Origin: Pseudomaricurvus sp033283175
GTDB lineage: Bacteria; Pseudomonadota; Gammaproteobacteria; Pseudomonadales; Cellvibrionaceae
Length of the DNA stretch: 64,000 bases
NCBI GenBank assembly: GCA_033283175.1
Contig: JAWMQM010000001.1
Coordinates: forward strand, 1,116,001 to 1,180,000
Direction: 5' to 3'
Below the pieces are notes generated by a model. The model worked only from the letters and a program-made list of their open reading frames with translations. It was not told the DNA's origin and did no database searches. The position numbers and the translations under genes were made by a program. Positions 51,587 through 61,344 of this stretch are shown here, in pieces (position 1 is the stretch's first letter; every line of letters begins with the position of its first letter).

Positions 51587-53314
51587 TCAGCTGAGAGCCG
51601 CCTTGTTCTCCACGCCCAGACGCTCGCAGGCCAGTTTGCGCAGGTCGCCGGCTTTGACTTTCTCGTTGCCGGTGAGCGGGTACTCCTCTTCGGTAAATAC
51701 CAGCACCTCACGCGGCACCTTGAAGCTGGCCAGCTGCTCTTTCAGGTAACCGATCAGCGCCTGCGGATCCACACTCTGGCCGTCGACCGGCACGATACAG
51801 GCCACCACGATTTCACTCAGGGTCTCGTGCGGCACGCCCACGGTCTGGGTGCGCTTCACGCCGGGGAACTTGGCGATGGCGGTGTCGATCTCCAGCGGCG
51901 ACACATTGGCACCACCGGTCTTGATCACATCGTTCATGCGACCTTCCCAGAACAGGTGGCCTTCGGCATCGATATAGCCGCCATCACCGGTGCGGTAGAA
52001 GCCGTCCTCGTCGAAACACTCTTCCGGCGCCTTGCCCAGGTAGCGCTGCATCAGGGTGGCGCCCTTGATGCAAACTTCACCGCGCTCGCCCATGGGCACC
52101 AACTCCCCAGTCTGCGGATCAATCACCTTGATGGTGTTGCCCGGCAGCAGTTTGCCGAAGTTACTGCGATCCCTGTTGGCCGCGTCGCCGGAGACAAACG
52201 AGGTCATGATAGCCATGGTCTCGGTTGTGCCAAAGGCGTTGGGCATCTCCCAGGCGGTACTGGCGGTAGGGTGCTCAAGAATGATCTCGCCCTTGGTGAC
52301 GCATTTCAGGCTGCTGAAATCGGCCTCGGCCCACAGCGGTGAGGACTGCATGCGCGCCCACTGGTGCGGACGGCCGTTCATCAGGCTCACCCGCTCTTCT
52401 TTTATCAGACGAATGGCTTCGTCGGCATCAAACAGCGGCTGCATGATCAGCGCACCACCGGTGGAGAAGGCGGTACCTACCAGAATGGTCACCGGGCCGG
52501 ACCAGAAGAAGCCGTTGCCGGTCCAGCAGCGGGCGGGTTCGTCCAGCGCCCACAGCCGCGGCCAGCGCCAGAACTGTACAGCGAAGGCACGCTGCAGGTG
52601 CAGGATGCCTTTCGGCAGGCTGGTGGTGCCGGAGGAGAAGAACAGGCCACCGGTATCCGCCGGCGTCACCAGATCGGCGCGGGCGTCCACCACTGCGGTA
52701 CTGACATCGGCACCCAGTTTGAGGAAATCCTCCCAGGCTTCAATCCCAGCCACAGAGGCCGCCGGCAGCTCGGCGTCACCGACAGCGGTGACACCGGCCA
52801 TGCTCACCATGCGGGTCAGGAAAGGGAATTTGGCAGAGCTGATGGCACCGGCCTGTGCGGTTTTGATGGCTGGCTCGATGCCGGCAATGATGGCGGTGAA
52901 GTCTTTCTTCAGCACCTGGTCTTCGTAGATCAGGATGGAAATACCGGACACACTCAGCAGGTATTCCAGCTCCACCGGGGTGGAGAAGGTGCTCAACGGC
53001 ACAAACACACCGCCGGCCAGGGCGGTACCGAACATCACACTTAGGAACTCGGAGCGGTTGGTCATCAGCATGCCGACGCGGGTGTCTTTGCCCACACCGG
53101 CGGCCACCAGCGCCTTGGCCACTTCCAGCGAGCGGGCGTAGAGATCGTTGTAGCTCCAGCGCTCAACACCGTCCGCTTTATGCATGACAACCGCTTCGTT
53201 ATTACCGAAACGCTGTGTCACTTCTTTCAAATAACCAGGAACAGTCAATGCACCCATGCCAGGCTCTTCAGCCAGTGGCATAGCACGCACAAGAGAGAGA
53301 GATGAATTCGCCAT
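51587..53314 (-). CDS. AMP-dependent acyl-CoA synthetase
   Basis: The 575-residue ANL-family ligase has FFSSGTTSLPKGILHL (ATP loop) and AFGTTE, RTGDGGYIDAEGHLF and the C-terminal Lys in LTGNEKVKAG. It activates a carboxylic acid as the CoA thioester, which fits the downstream hydratase, reductase and dehydrogenases. ATG at 53314 (MANSS) is preferred over 53329. The substrate is unknown. It may be cotranscribed with the MaoC-type gene 85 bases upstream. Confidence 0.9.
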   Translation of the reverse strand: MANSSLSLVRAMPLAEEPGMGALTVPGYLKEVTQRFGNNEAVVMHKADGVERWSYNDLYARSLEVAKALVAAGVGKDTRVGMLMTNRSEFLSVMFGTALAGGVFVPLSTFSTPVELEYLLSVSGISILIYEDQVLKKDFTAIIAGIEPAIKTAQAGAISSAKFPFLTRMVSMAGVTAVGDAELPAASVAGIEAWEDFLKLGADVSTAVVDARADLVTPADTGGLFFSSGTTSLPKGILHLQRAFAVQFWRWPRLWALDEPARCWTGNGFFWSGPVTILVGTAFSTGGALIMQPLFDADEAIRLIKEERVSLMNGRPHQWARMQSSPLWAEADFSSLKCVTKGEIILEHPTASTAWEMPNAFGTTETMAIMTSFVSGDAANRDRSNFGKLLPGNTIKVIDPQTGELVPMGERGEVCIKGATLMQRYLGKAPEECFDEDGFYRTGDGGYIDAEGHLFWEGRMNDVIKTGGANVSPLEIDTAIAKFPGVKRTQTVGVPHETLSEIVVACIVPVDGQSVDPQALIGYLKEQLASFKVPREVLVFTEEEYPLTGNEKVKAGDLRKLACERLGVENKAALS

Positions 53315-53399
53315 GATTCCAGCACGCATCCTGTAACAGCGGAAAACCCCGGGCCTGCTCGGGCCCGGCGTCTAACAAACAAGCCCTATCGCAGAGCTC

Positions 53400-54581
53400 T
53401 TATTGGGCCAGCTCAACCTCGGCAGTACCGGTGAGGATGGTTTCGCCGTCCTGAGTGGTCATGCGAACCTTCACTTTTACTACCGGGCAACCGAATGGAG
53501 ACTTCTCAATCTTCTCAACCACTTCACCGTCGATGTAGGTGATATCACCTTCGAAGGCCGGGCTGCGGAACTGGGTATTGGAGTGCCAGATGAAGCCGTC
53601 GTGACCGGCCCAGTAAGCGATGTAATCCAGGTGCCAGGCGTTCATGGAGGCGCCGTAGCCGTACATACCACCCATACCGATGTTTTCGGCTTTCTCCAGG
53701 TTTACGTGACCACTTGATGGACCGTGGTACAAGCCGTCACCCATACGTGGGTCAACCTTACGAGCTTCGTGATCGTAGGTCATGTCCTCGGCGAAACCGG
53801 CATCTTCAGTAGCCGGGTCGTACTTGCCCTCAGGCACATTCCAGCGCCAGGAACCCCACATATTCTGGGTAAAGGCACGATATTCGGTAACGAAGGTCAC
53901 TACTGAGTGAGGACCAATCACCTTACGTGGCAGCTTGTCGCCAACCTGCACATCATCAAACAGTGGCGTTTTACCTTCACGGTTGGACATCAGCCACTCG
54001 TGACGGATCTGGTGAATCTCTTTCAGCTCTTCTTTGGTCCAGCGACGCGGAGTGGCACGCTCTTTACCGTGCACGGCACGCTTGTTGGCTTCTTCACGCA
54101 GGTAGCGGATAGAAGTCGCACGCTCACGGGCAACCAGCTGGCCGTGCTGGTTGCGATGTTCGGTATCGCCACGCTGGAACACGGTTGGGCCGGCAAAGCT
54201 GGTCTCTTTCAGGTCATAGCCATCGAAGCGACGCTTCTGGGTCAACTTGTCGCCTGGCTTGATACGATTACCGTAGAACCACCACTCTTCACCACCGAAG
54301 ATCAGGTGAGAACCCGGGATTTTACCAACGCCTGCCGGGTGACAACCGTGACCGTAGTCCATACATACCGCGAAGGACTGTGGCGCAACAATGCCACCAA
54401 ACTTGGAGTTTTTGGCGAACTCCTGATCCCAGTGAATGGGGTTGGGGTTATCCATCGCCATAGCCCAGCGGCGGATGTCGGTGGCGTTACAGGGCTCCCA
54501 CAGCTCGGCATAGACCACTTCCTGGCCCACCAGGCGGTCCAGATCACTCAGATCAAGTTCTACTTTATTCTCATCGGACAT
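53400..54581 (-). CDS. MaoC-like / FAS1-type double-hotdog dehydratase
   Basis: The 393-residue protein contains two hotdog domains. The N-terminal one has MAMDNPNPIHWDQEFA, matching the hydratase signature (D-x4-H), and the C-terminal one includes NAWHLDYIAYWAGHDGF. It probably hydrates an enoyl-CoA made by the acyl-CoA dehydrogenases downstream in the cluster. There is a normal ATG with GGAGGAG about six bases upstream. Confidence 0.82.
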   Translation of the reverse strand: MSDENKVELDLSDLDRLVGQEVVYAELWEPCNATDIRRWAMAMDNPNPIHWDQEFAKNSKFGGIVAPQSFAVCMDYGHGCHPAGVGKIPGSHLIFGGEEWWFYGNRIKPGDKLTQKRRFDGYDLKETSFAGPTVFQRGDTEHRNQHGQLVARERATSIRYLREEANKRAVHGKERATPRRWTKEELKEIHQIRHEWLMSNREGKTPLFDDVQVGDKLPRKVIGPHSVVTFVTEYRAFTQNMWGSWRWNVPEGKYDPATEDAGFAEDMTYDHEARKVDPRMGDGLYHGPSSGHVNLEKAENIGMGGMYGYGASMNAWHLDYIAYWAGHDGFIWHSNTQFRSPAFEGDITYIDGEVVEKIEKSPFGCPVVKVKVRMTTQDGETILTGTAEVELAQ

Positions 54582-54823
54582 GCGGATTACTCCTCCAGAT
54601 CAAACCTTGACTGCCATTGCTGGTAACCAGCGAGTGAGCCTGTCGGCTCGGACAGCGATGTTGTTATAGCCAGTATGCGGGCTGCAGCAAAACAGGCCCG
54701 GACTGTATGGGTAACTGATCAGAAAGGTGCGCGGCGGCATGCGGGGCAGTGCCTGGACCCGGAGGTGCAGACAGCAATAGGCAAGAGACTGCCGAGGCAC
54801 CTGACGGGGCCTCGCACAGTGTC

Positions 54824-54865
54824 GCAATTACCGGAGCGATCCAATGAAAGGGCTCCGGTAATTGC
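54824..54865. repeat. Inverted repeat after the acuI gene
   Basis: GCAATTACCGGAGC at 54824-54837 and GCTCCGGTAATTGC at 54852-54865 are perfect 14-base arms around a 14-base loop, 17 bases after the acuI stop. There is no T-run on the minus strand, so it may be a stabilising stem or terminator of mixed type. Confidence 0.6.
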
Positions 54866-54882
54866 AGGTGTGGCGGGTGTGA

Positions 54883-55872
54883 TTACTTGTTTACGTCAAC
54901 CACAACGCGGCCACGAACCTTGCCAGCCAGCAGGTCGGCTGCAACAGGAATGGCTTCAGCCAGGGTCAGCTCGGTGCTGCCACCGATCAGGTCCAGAGTG
55001 GCCTGATCCATATCGCGACCCAGACGCTCCCAGGCGGCCATACGTGGACCCTTGGGTGCCATTACACTGTCGATGCCCAGCAGGGCAACGCCACGCAGGA
55101 TGAACGGCATTACGGTGGTGTTGAAGTCAGGACCCTGGGCCAGACCACAGGCCGCTACCGCGCCGCCGTACTTGGTCTGTGCACAGGCGTTGGCCAGGGT
55201 GAAGCTGCCAACGGAGTCGACTACACCAGCCCAGCGTTCTCTCTGCAGGGGCTTACCTTTCTCAGTCAATTCGTTACGATCAATGATAGCGCTGGCACCG
55301 AGGCTCTTCAGGTAATCTTCCTCGGAAGCCTTACCGGTCGCAGCCACAACGGTGTAACCGGCCTTGGCCAGCAGGGCGACAGCGAAGCTGCCCACACCAC
55401 CGGTGGCACCGGTCACCAGAATCTCGCCCTGGTCAGGCGTCACGCCCTTGTTCACCAGCGCATTCACACACAGTGCTGCGGTGTAGCCGGCGGTACCGAT
55501 GGCCATGGCCTGACGGGCGCTGAACGCGGCGGGCAGACCCACCAGCCAGTCGGCTTTCAGGCGGGCTTTCTGGGACAGACCGCCCCAGTGACCCTCACCC
55601 ACACCCCAGCCGTTCAGGACCACACGGTCGCCGACCTTGAACTCGGCGCTGTTGCTCTCGCTCACCACCCCGGCCAGGTCGATACCAGGCACCATGGGGA
55701 ACTTGCGGACCACAGGGGAGCTACCAGTGATGGCCAGGCCATCCTTGTAGTTCAGAGTGGAGTATTCCACGTCGATGGTGACATCACCCTCAGGCAGCTG
55801 GGACTCATCCAGCTGAGCAACTTCGACGGTTTGACCGGAATCGTCCTTGTTAATTACGACTGCAGAAAACAT
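54883..55872 (-). CDS. acuI: AcuI/YhdH-type NADPH acryloyl-CoA reductase
   Basis: The 329-residue MDR protein matches AcuI/YhdH: STLNYKDGLAITG, PMVPGIDLAGVV, GWGVGEGHWGGLSQKA and the dinucleotide loop GATGGVGSFAVALL. Known members reduce acryloyl-CoA to propionyl-CoA, which removes a toxic intermediate. ATG at 55872 follows AGAAGG; a GTG at 55878 would add two residues. It sits in the catabolic block, so it might handle the acryloyl- or propenoyl-type side products there. Confidence 0.9.
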   Translation of the reverse strand: MFSAVVINKDDSGQTVEVAQLDESQLPEGDVTIDVEYSTLNYKDGLAITGSSPVVRKFPMVPGIDLAGVVSESNSAEFKVGDRVVLNGWGVGEGHWGGLSQKARLKADWLVGLPAAFSARQAMAIGTAGYTAALCVNALVNKGVTPDQGEILVTGATGGVGSFAVALLAKAGYTVVAATGKASEEDYLKSLGASAIIDRNELTEKGKPLQRERWAGVVDSVGSFTLANACAQTKYGGAVAACGLAQGPDFNTTVMPFILRGVALLGIDSVMAPKGPRMAAWERLGRDMDQATLDLIGGSTELTLAEAIPVAADLLAGKVRGRVVVDVNK

Positions 55873-56120
55873 ACGCACCTTCTCTATTTTCGTGTGAGTT
55901 AATGTGAATTCTTCGCAGTGAGGCCCCCTGATCCAGAGAAAGTCCCGACGATTTACCAGACCGCTATCAAACAGTAGTCCAGCATGCTAATTCATCGGGG
56001 TTGGGGGAATCTCCTCACTTTATGCGATCTTATCGACATTCCGCGCACGGCAAAACCGGCCGGCAAATACCCCCTCGGGGGCAGCGGCAGGGCCCGCAGG
56101 GCGCCTGACGCGGAGGTTCT

Positions 56121-56136
56121 GAGCCCTTTCGGGCTC
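56121..56136. terminator. GNRA-type hairpin after the acyl-CoA dehydrogenase pair
   Basis: On the minus strand GAGCCC and GGGCTC pair around GAAA, just below the stop at 56151. No T-run is seen. Confidence 0.4.
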
Positions 56137-56150
56137 ATCGCGACGCGGCC

Positions 56151-57197
56151 TTAAATCGACAGCTGACGCAGAAAGGCTTCAGCGATATCCGCCTCGTAGC
56201 TGCCCTGGCTTCCCAGGTGCTCACTCAGCATAGAACGCTTCAGGTACAGGTGACAGGGGTATTCAGACGCCATGCCGATACCGCCGCTCAACTGCAGGCA
56301 CTCTTCCGCCACCTTGGCGTAGGTGGCACTGGCCAGGTACTTGGCTTTCTTGCCACGGAACACGGCGTCGTCACTGCCCAACTGGCCTTCGATCTTCAGC
56401 AGGCTGTCGTTGAGCAGCGCCTCTGCCGCCGAAATCTCCACTTTCAGGTCAGCACAGCGGTGCTTGAGCGCCTGGAAGGAGGCCAGCGGACGGGCAAACT
56501 GCACGCGATCGGTGAGATGCACAATAGTCAGTTCCAACAGGGCATTGGCGCCACCGAGGGAGTCCGCCGCCATGGCGAAGTCGCGCAGGTTGAGCAGACG
56601 CGCCACCAGCGCTTCGGCTTGCGCACCTTCCGCCAGGGCCACACCGGCAGCGCCATTGAGGGTGACCTCAAACAGGCGTCGGGTAACATCCCAGCTGGGG
56701 CGGGAAACCGCCTCAACCGCGGCCTGCCCGGCAGCCACCAGCGCCACGCACTGGCTGTCATTGCTCCACACCAGCAGCTGGCTGGCGTTGTCTGCTGACT
56801 GTACTGCCACCAGTTTACCACTCAGTGTCAGGCTGTCGCCGCTGCCGGAGACAGTGACATCGGAACCCGCCAGCGATGCAGTGGCCAGCTCGCCACCCAT
56901 GGTCAGGCCCGCCAGCAGCTCGGCCTTGTTCGCAAGCTCGCTCTGCACCAGCGCTTCGATCGCCAGCGCTGCCGGCAGGAAGGGGGCTTCAGAGAGGTTG
57001 CGACCCAGCTCGCCACTGAGCATGCAGAGGGCATCGGCACCCAGGCCCAGGCCATCCAGCTCTTCCGGTACCGCAGTCAGCAGCCAGCCCAGTTCAACCA
57101 GCTGACCCCAGGTGGACTCCTCTTTGGCCGGGGTACCGGCGCCTTCCATTACCTGGCGGGCGGAGTCCTGCAGCTCTTTCAGAAATTCGTTCATCAT
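56151..57197 (-). CDS. Acyl-CoA dehydrogenase family protein (smaller subunit)
   Basis: The 348-residue protein has the acyl-CoA dehydrogenase fold, with the C-terminal stretch ECLQLSGGIGMASEYPCHLY. It lacks the FAD-binding GGSNEIQRN-type motif found in the gene before it. Two adjacent ATG codons (57197, 57194) are possible, with GGAGG three or six bases before. It overlaps the larger dehydrogenase by four bases, which suggests a heteromeric enzyme of the kind used for sterol side chains. The N-terminal domain looks degraded. Confidence 0.82.
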   Translation of the reverse strand: MMNEFLKELQDSARQVMEGAGTPAKEESTWGQLVELGWLLTAVPEELDGLGLGADALCMLSGELGRNLSEAPFLPAALAIEALVQSELANKAELLAGLTMGGELATASLAGSDVTVSGSGDSLTLSGKLVAVQSADNASQLLVWSNDSQCVALVAAGQAAVEAVSRPSWDVTRRLFEVTLNGAAGVALAEGAQAEALVARLLNLRDFAMAADSLGGANALLELTIVHLTDRVQFARPLASFQALKHRCADLKVEISAAEALLNDSLLKIEGQLGSDDAVFRGKKAKYLASATYAKVAEECLQLSGGIGMASEYPCHLYLKRSMLSEHLGSQGSYEADIAEAFLRQLSI

Positions 57198-58396
57198 CTA
57201 CCTCCTTCCCACTTCCAGCTCTTGGGCTCGCGCGGCATCTTCAGCATGCGCTCGGAGATGATGTTGCGCTGGATTTCGTTACTGCCACCGGCGATGGACC
57301 AGTTGTATGAGTTCATAAAGTCGAGCGGCCAGTTACCGGTCTCCTGGGTGGCACCGCGCATAAAGCCGGGGTCGAACATGCCGTCGAGGCCAGCGATCTT
57401 GCGACCCAGGGTGGTGTAGGCGCGCAGCGCCTGGGCGTAGTAGAGCTTCACCAGTGAGGCGTCGCCCACCTGCTCCTGATGGGAGATACGCTTCAGCAGG
57501 TACTGGTCTGCCAGCGCACAGGCGCCATCGACGCGGGCAATCACATTGCCCAGCTCGCGGCGCAGCACCGGATCGTCGCTGGTACCGTTGGCCTGCATGG
57601 CCTCGGCCAGGAAGGAGAGGGAGTAGCGCATGCGCTGGCTCAGCTCTACCAGGGTCAGACCGCGCTCGGAAGCCAGGGTCGCCTGGGCCACAGCCCAGCC
57701 ATTGCCCTCTTCGCCCACCAGGTCGTCCACAGAGACTTCCACATCGTCGAAGAAGATTTCGGCAAACTCGTCGTCACCGGTGATCTGGTGAATCGGCACC
57801 ACGGAGACACCGGGGGATTTCATGTCCAGCAACAGGTAGGTCAGGCCAGCCTGGGGCGGACCGGAGTTGTCGGTGCGGCACAGCAGCAGGCAGCGGTCGG
57901 CGTACTGGGCCATGGTGGACCAGGTCTTCTGACCGTTGATGATGTACTTGTCGCCACGGCGCTCGGCCTTGGTCTTGAGCGAGGCCAGGTCGGAACCGGC
58001 ATTGGGCTCAGAGAAACCCTGACACCAGATCTCACCGTTGAGGATGCCGGGCAGGTACTTCTCTTGCTGGGCCTTGGTACCGCACTCCATCAGGGTGCAG
58101 GCAGCGTGGTAAAGAGCAACGAAATAGAGAATCAGACGCGGCGCATCGGCACGGGCCACCTCTTCGTAGATCACCTTCTGTTCCGCCAGGGAGCGACCGC
58201 CGCCGGGCCAGCCTTCAGGCCAGTGGGGGGTGGCGTAGCCAGCAGCCGACAGCTTCCTGAACCAGTCGCGCTGGGCTTCGAAAAAGAGTTCCTGATCGAC
58301 GTTGGTCATGGCTTCACGCCAACCGGCCGGCACATTTTCCTGCAGCCAGGCTCTTACCTCCTGACGCAGCAGGTCAGTACTGTTTTCTGAGCTCAT
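57194..58396 (-). CDS. Acyl-CoA dehydrogenase (larger subunit)
   Basis: The 400-residue flavoprotein has QGFSEPNAGSDLASLKTKAE (FAD/substrate loop) and WSIAGGSNEIQRNIISERML near the C-terminus. It would introduce the double bond in an acyl-CoA and pass electrons to ETF. ATG at 58396 is preferred to the longer frame from 58459. It is coupled to the smaller subunit, and the pair follows the ferredoxin gene in the same direction. Confidence 0.92.
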   Translation of the reverse strand: MSSENSTDLLRQEVRAWLQENVPAGWREAMTNVDQELFFEAQRDWFRKLSAAGYATPHWPEGWPGGGRSLAEQKVIYEEVARADAPRLILYFVALYHAACTLMECGTKAQQEKYLPGILNGEIWCQGFSEPNAGSDLASLKTKAERRGDKYIINGQKTWSTMAQYADRCLLLCRTDNSGPPQAGLTYLLLDMKSPGVSVVPIHQITGDDEFAEIFFDDVEVSVDDLVGEEGNGWAVAQATLASERGLTLVELSQRMRYSLSFLAEAMQANGTSDDPVLRRELGNVIARVDGACALADQYLLKRISHQEQVGDASLVKLYYAQALRAYTTLGRKIAGLDGMFDPGFMRGATQETGNWPLDFMNSYNWSIAGGSNEIQRNIISERMLKMPREPKSWKWEGGR

Positions 58397-58558
58397 CTGT
58401 AAACCTATATCGCTTGATAATTCTGATATCGATACTCGCTGGGAGCCCGGGCAGATCACTGCCGGGTCAACAACCTCTGACCGGTGGTACCGGAAAAACG
58501 GAAGCGGATGATGTCAGGGCAGTATAGCCAAGACGTCAGGCGGGCCTGCCCGAAGGGC

Positions 58559-58870
58559 TCAGACCGCGACTTCGATCCAGTCGTCAACCACCCGCACCTC
58601 ATAGGTAGCAATGGGCTTGGTAGCCGGCAGGCACATGGCCTCACCAGTTTCCAGGTTGAACTGCGCCCCGTGCAGGGGGCAGGTAATGCGGCAATTGCGC
58701 ACCCGACCAGCGGTCAGAAATTTCTCCTGATGGGAGCAGACAGCGGATACCGCAAACAGCTTGCCCTTGGTGTTAACCACCAGTACCGGCGTACCATTTA
58801 CACGACCAGCTTTCTTACCATTGGCTGGCACGGCGTCCACTGCGCAGAAGCGCTGAAACTCTTTAGTCAA
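58559..58870 (-). CDS. Rieske [2Fe-2S] ferredoxin
   Basis: The 103-residue protein has Cys45-x-His47 and Cys64-xx-His67 in AVCSHQ and TCPLHGAQFN, the Rieske cluster ligands. It would carry electrons to the terminal oxygenase encoded at 59092-60480. It has no membrane anchor. No ferredoxin reductase is visible nearby. A terminator separates it from the oxygenase gene (59005-59060). Confidence 0.93.
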   Translation of the reverse strand: MTKEFQRFCAVDAVPANGKKAGRVNGTPVLVVNTKGKLFAVSAVCSHQEKFLTAGRVRNCRITCPLHGAQFNLETGEAMCLPATKPIATYEVRVVDDWIEVAV

Positions 58871-59004
58871 AGCAATTCACCTTTCTTCAAAAGCCCGGCA
58901 GTTCTCCCACAGCGCCCACATTCTATTGATCAACAGCGTTGTAGACAAGCGAAAGGGGGCTGGGGTCCCCCGGCAGAGGGCCGGCGGATGGGGATTACGG
59001 GGCA

Positions 59005-59060
59005 TAAAAAACAAAGGGCCGGCCAACCCTGCTTGCCCTGCAAGCGCGATTGGCCGGCCC
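59005..59060 (-). terminator. Rho-independent terminator of the oxygenase gene
   Basis: GGGCCGGCCAA at 59016-59026 pairs with TTGGCCGGCCC at 59050-59060, and a T-rich run follows on the minus strand (complement of 59005-59015). Confidence 0.85.
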
Positions 59061-59091
59061 GTTGATGTCACTCGGATTTGAGGCCGGAGCC

Positions 59092-60480
59092 TCAGCTGTT
59101 GACGTACTTGTCGACAGTCTGCTCAAAGTGACGGATGCGGATCTCCTGGTAGTTACCCAGGGTAATACCCGGCTTGGCAGAGGCCTCCAGGCCCTGCTGC
59201 TGCAGCAACAGGTTCTCGGTGTCCTGATCCAGGATGGCGCCAAAACCGTCATTCATGGAAGGCGCCTCGCAGAAGGACTGATGCTCGGTCAGGTGCTCTT
59301 CACAGGCTGGCTCAGGGCGCTCGCCATTGGCCGGCACGGGATGCATAAAGAACACCTCGTAGTAGCACTTGCGATGATCGTCAGCCACCGGGCGGAAGCG
59401 GTAGACCATCGGCAGGGAGATACCCGGGAACAGGAAGGTGTTGGGGAACACGGTGTAGGAGAAGCAGTCCAGCAGCTCGGCGTCAGACACCTTGCTCAGG
59501 TCGGCATCCGCCGCCTTGGAGAACATATCCCGCATCATATCAGCCATACGCTGACGGGCAGTCTCACCCTCTTTCAGGGTGCGGTCGGCACCTTCGAGGA
59601 CAGAGGCGTCACCGACAGTGAACTGATCCAGCACATCCTGCTCGCTGTAGCGACCACGGTGGTGAGGGCTTACTACGCCCAGACTGGAGATGAAACGGTT
59701 CACGTGATCGCCGTAAGTGTCGTACTGGGAGTTGGCGTCAGCGTTGGAGACAGACACCTGCGGGTGGGTCTCCAGTACGTGATAGGCCTCCATAAAGGCC
59801 TCCATGGTCAGCTTCCAGTTGGCGGGAATGATCTTGGAGACGTGGGCCACGATATAGCGGTCTTCCAGGCCCCACTGCTCGATGTGGGACATGGCCTCGG
59901 GGCCGAAGTATTCCGCCAGCGAGGGCGCGTCTTTATCCATGTTGATAAAGACGAAGCCGGCCAGCAGCTCCACACGGGCTTCCGGCAGGGAGAACTCGCT
60001 CTTGTTCACATGGGGGAAGTCCCAGTCACACAGCACTTCCTTCATGGTGCCGTCCACATTCCAGGTCCAGCCGTGGAAGGGGCAGCGGAAGACGGTGGCG
60101 GAGCCTTCGGTGCCGGATGGGCGCAGCTTGGTGCCGCGGTGCATACAGGCGTTGTAGTAAGCCTTTACCTGATCCTCGGCGGTGCGGGTGACGATAAAGG
60201 AGTGCTTGCCAATATCGTAGACGTAGTAATCGCCCACTTCCGGGATGTGCTCCTCGCGACAGGCGAACTGCCAGGTGCGGGTCCACAGGCGGTCGTACTC
60301 TTTCTCGGCGTAGGCCGGATCAATGTAGCGATCAATAGTGACGTCTTCATCGCCCATAAACTGGTAGGACTCGGAGGTCACCCACTGTGGTGCCTTGACC
60401 CGGTCGCGGGCAATGATTTCCTGAGTGCTGGGCTCGCCCGGACAGCGGGCCTGGCCTTTTTCCAATGCTTGTTCGCTCAT
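59092..60480 (-). CDS. Rieske ring-hydroxylating oxygenase, alpha subunit
   Basis: The 462-residue protein has the Rieske ligands Cys112/His114 (CMHRG) and Cys133/His136 (CPFHGW), and the mononuclear iron site His234 and His239 in EAYHVLETHP. It hydroxylates or demethylates an aromatic or ring substrate. ATG at 60480 follows GGAGGAG. No beta-subunit gene is adjacent, so it may be an alpha-only (homotrimeric) oxygenase. The adjacent ferredoxin gene probably feeds it. Confidence 0.92.
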   Translation of the reverse strand: MSEQALEKGQARCPGEPSTQEIIARDRVKAPQWVTSESYQFMGDEDVTIDRYIDPAYAEKEYDRLWTRTWQFACREEHIPEVGDYYVYDIGKHSFIVTRTAEDQVKAYYNACMHRGTKLRPSGTEGSATVFRCPFHGWTWNVDGTMKEVLCDWDFPHVNKSEFSLPEARVELLAGFVFINMDKDAPSLAEYFGPEAMSHIEQWGLEDRYIVAHVSKIIPANWKLTMEAFMEAYHVLETHPQVSVSNADANSQYDTYGDHVNRFISSLGVVSPHHRGRYSEQDVLDQFTVGDASVLEGADRTLKEGETARQRMADMMRDMFSKAADADLSKVSDAELLDCFSYTVFPNTFLFPGISLPMVYRFRPVADDHRKCYYEVFFMHPVPANGERPEPACEEHLTEHQSFCEAPSMNDGFGAILDQDTENLLLQQQGLEASAKPGITLGNYQEIRIRHFEQTVDKYVNS

Positions 60481-60788
60481 GCCTCTCCTCCAGTTACCTT
60501 GGGTGGCGTACTTGTTGTCAGCGCATTGCAGCCACTGCAATACACCTGTTGTTTGCAGGCTTATTTCTTGATTCAGTCATTATGCCACCGGCCCTGTAAA
60601 GCCAAAATGACTGCGCGGGCACCGCAACTTGCCTGCTTCTGCCACCCTGATATGCCTGCTCTGCCGTTAAGGATAGACTAACCTACCCAACCGATAGCCT
60701 GGGGTTTGTGGACCATAATCAAGAGAATCTGCAGCGGCGCGGGCCCGCGACCGAACTGCGACACACACCCGTTTGGAGGAGACCAAAA
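60481..60788. other. Divergent intergenic region
   Basis: These 308 bases separate the oxygenase and VOC genes, so they must hold both promoters. I saw no clear hexamers or operator palindrome. Confidence 0.4.
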
Positions 60789-61262
60789 ATGATAAGAGGC
60801 ATACACCACATCGGCATCCATGTGAACGACATGGACCGTATGATCGAGTTCTACCGCGAGGCCTTTGGCTTTGAGCTGGTGGGCGAAGGCTTCAGCTGGA
60901 AAGACGACGAATTCATCGACCGCATCGTCGCCGTCAAGGGCTCCGCCGCCCGCGGCTGCATGCTGCGCGCCGGCACCTGCTACATGGAGCTGTTCCAGTA
61001 CAGCGCCCCGGCACCGGATTCCGCCGAGCCCAAGCAGCCCTACGATAAGGGCTACACTCATATGTGTATTGATGTCACCGGCATCGAGGAAGAGTTTGAG
61101 CGCCTGAAGGGACTGGGCATGACCTTCCCGGAGCCCGCGCCCATCAACGTCGGTCACGTGAAATCCATCTACGGTAAAGACCCTGAAGGCAATGTGATCG
61201 AGATTCAGGAAACCGTCGACTGCGACTTCCCCCTGAGCGCCCTGCCTCCGGTCGCCAAATAA
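60789..61262 (+). CDS. VOC-family (glyoxalase-like) metalloprotein
   Basis: The 157-residue protein starts MIRGIHHIGIHVNDMDRM. Likely metal ligands are His7, Glu67 (YMELFQY), His91 (YTHMCI) and Glu138 (VIEIQE), the four positions of the two-repeat VOC fold. Candidates are a glyoxalase, an epimerase or an extradiol-like enzyme. A GGAGGAG site precedes the ATG. It lies 82 bases before the indolepyruvate oxidoreductase gene and may share its transcript. Confidence 0.85.
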   Translation: MIRGIHHIGIHVNDMDRMIEFYREAFGFELVGEGFSWKDDEFIDRIVAVKGSAARGCMLRAGTCYMELFQYSAPAPDSAEPKQPYDKGYTHMCIDVTGIEEEFERLKGLGMTFPEPAPINVGHVKSIYGKDPEGNVIEIQETVDCDFPLSALPPVAK

Positions 61263-61344
61263 GCCGGTCCCGACGCCCCTTAAACCACCTGCAGGCGCCG
61301 GCAACGGACGTCCGCAGGTGGCACGCATACCGATATTGAGCACT

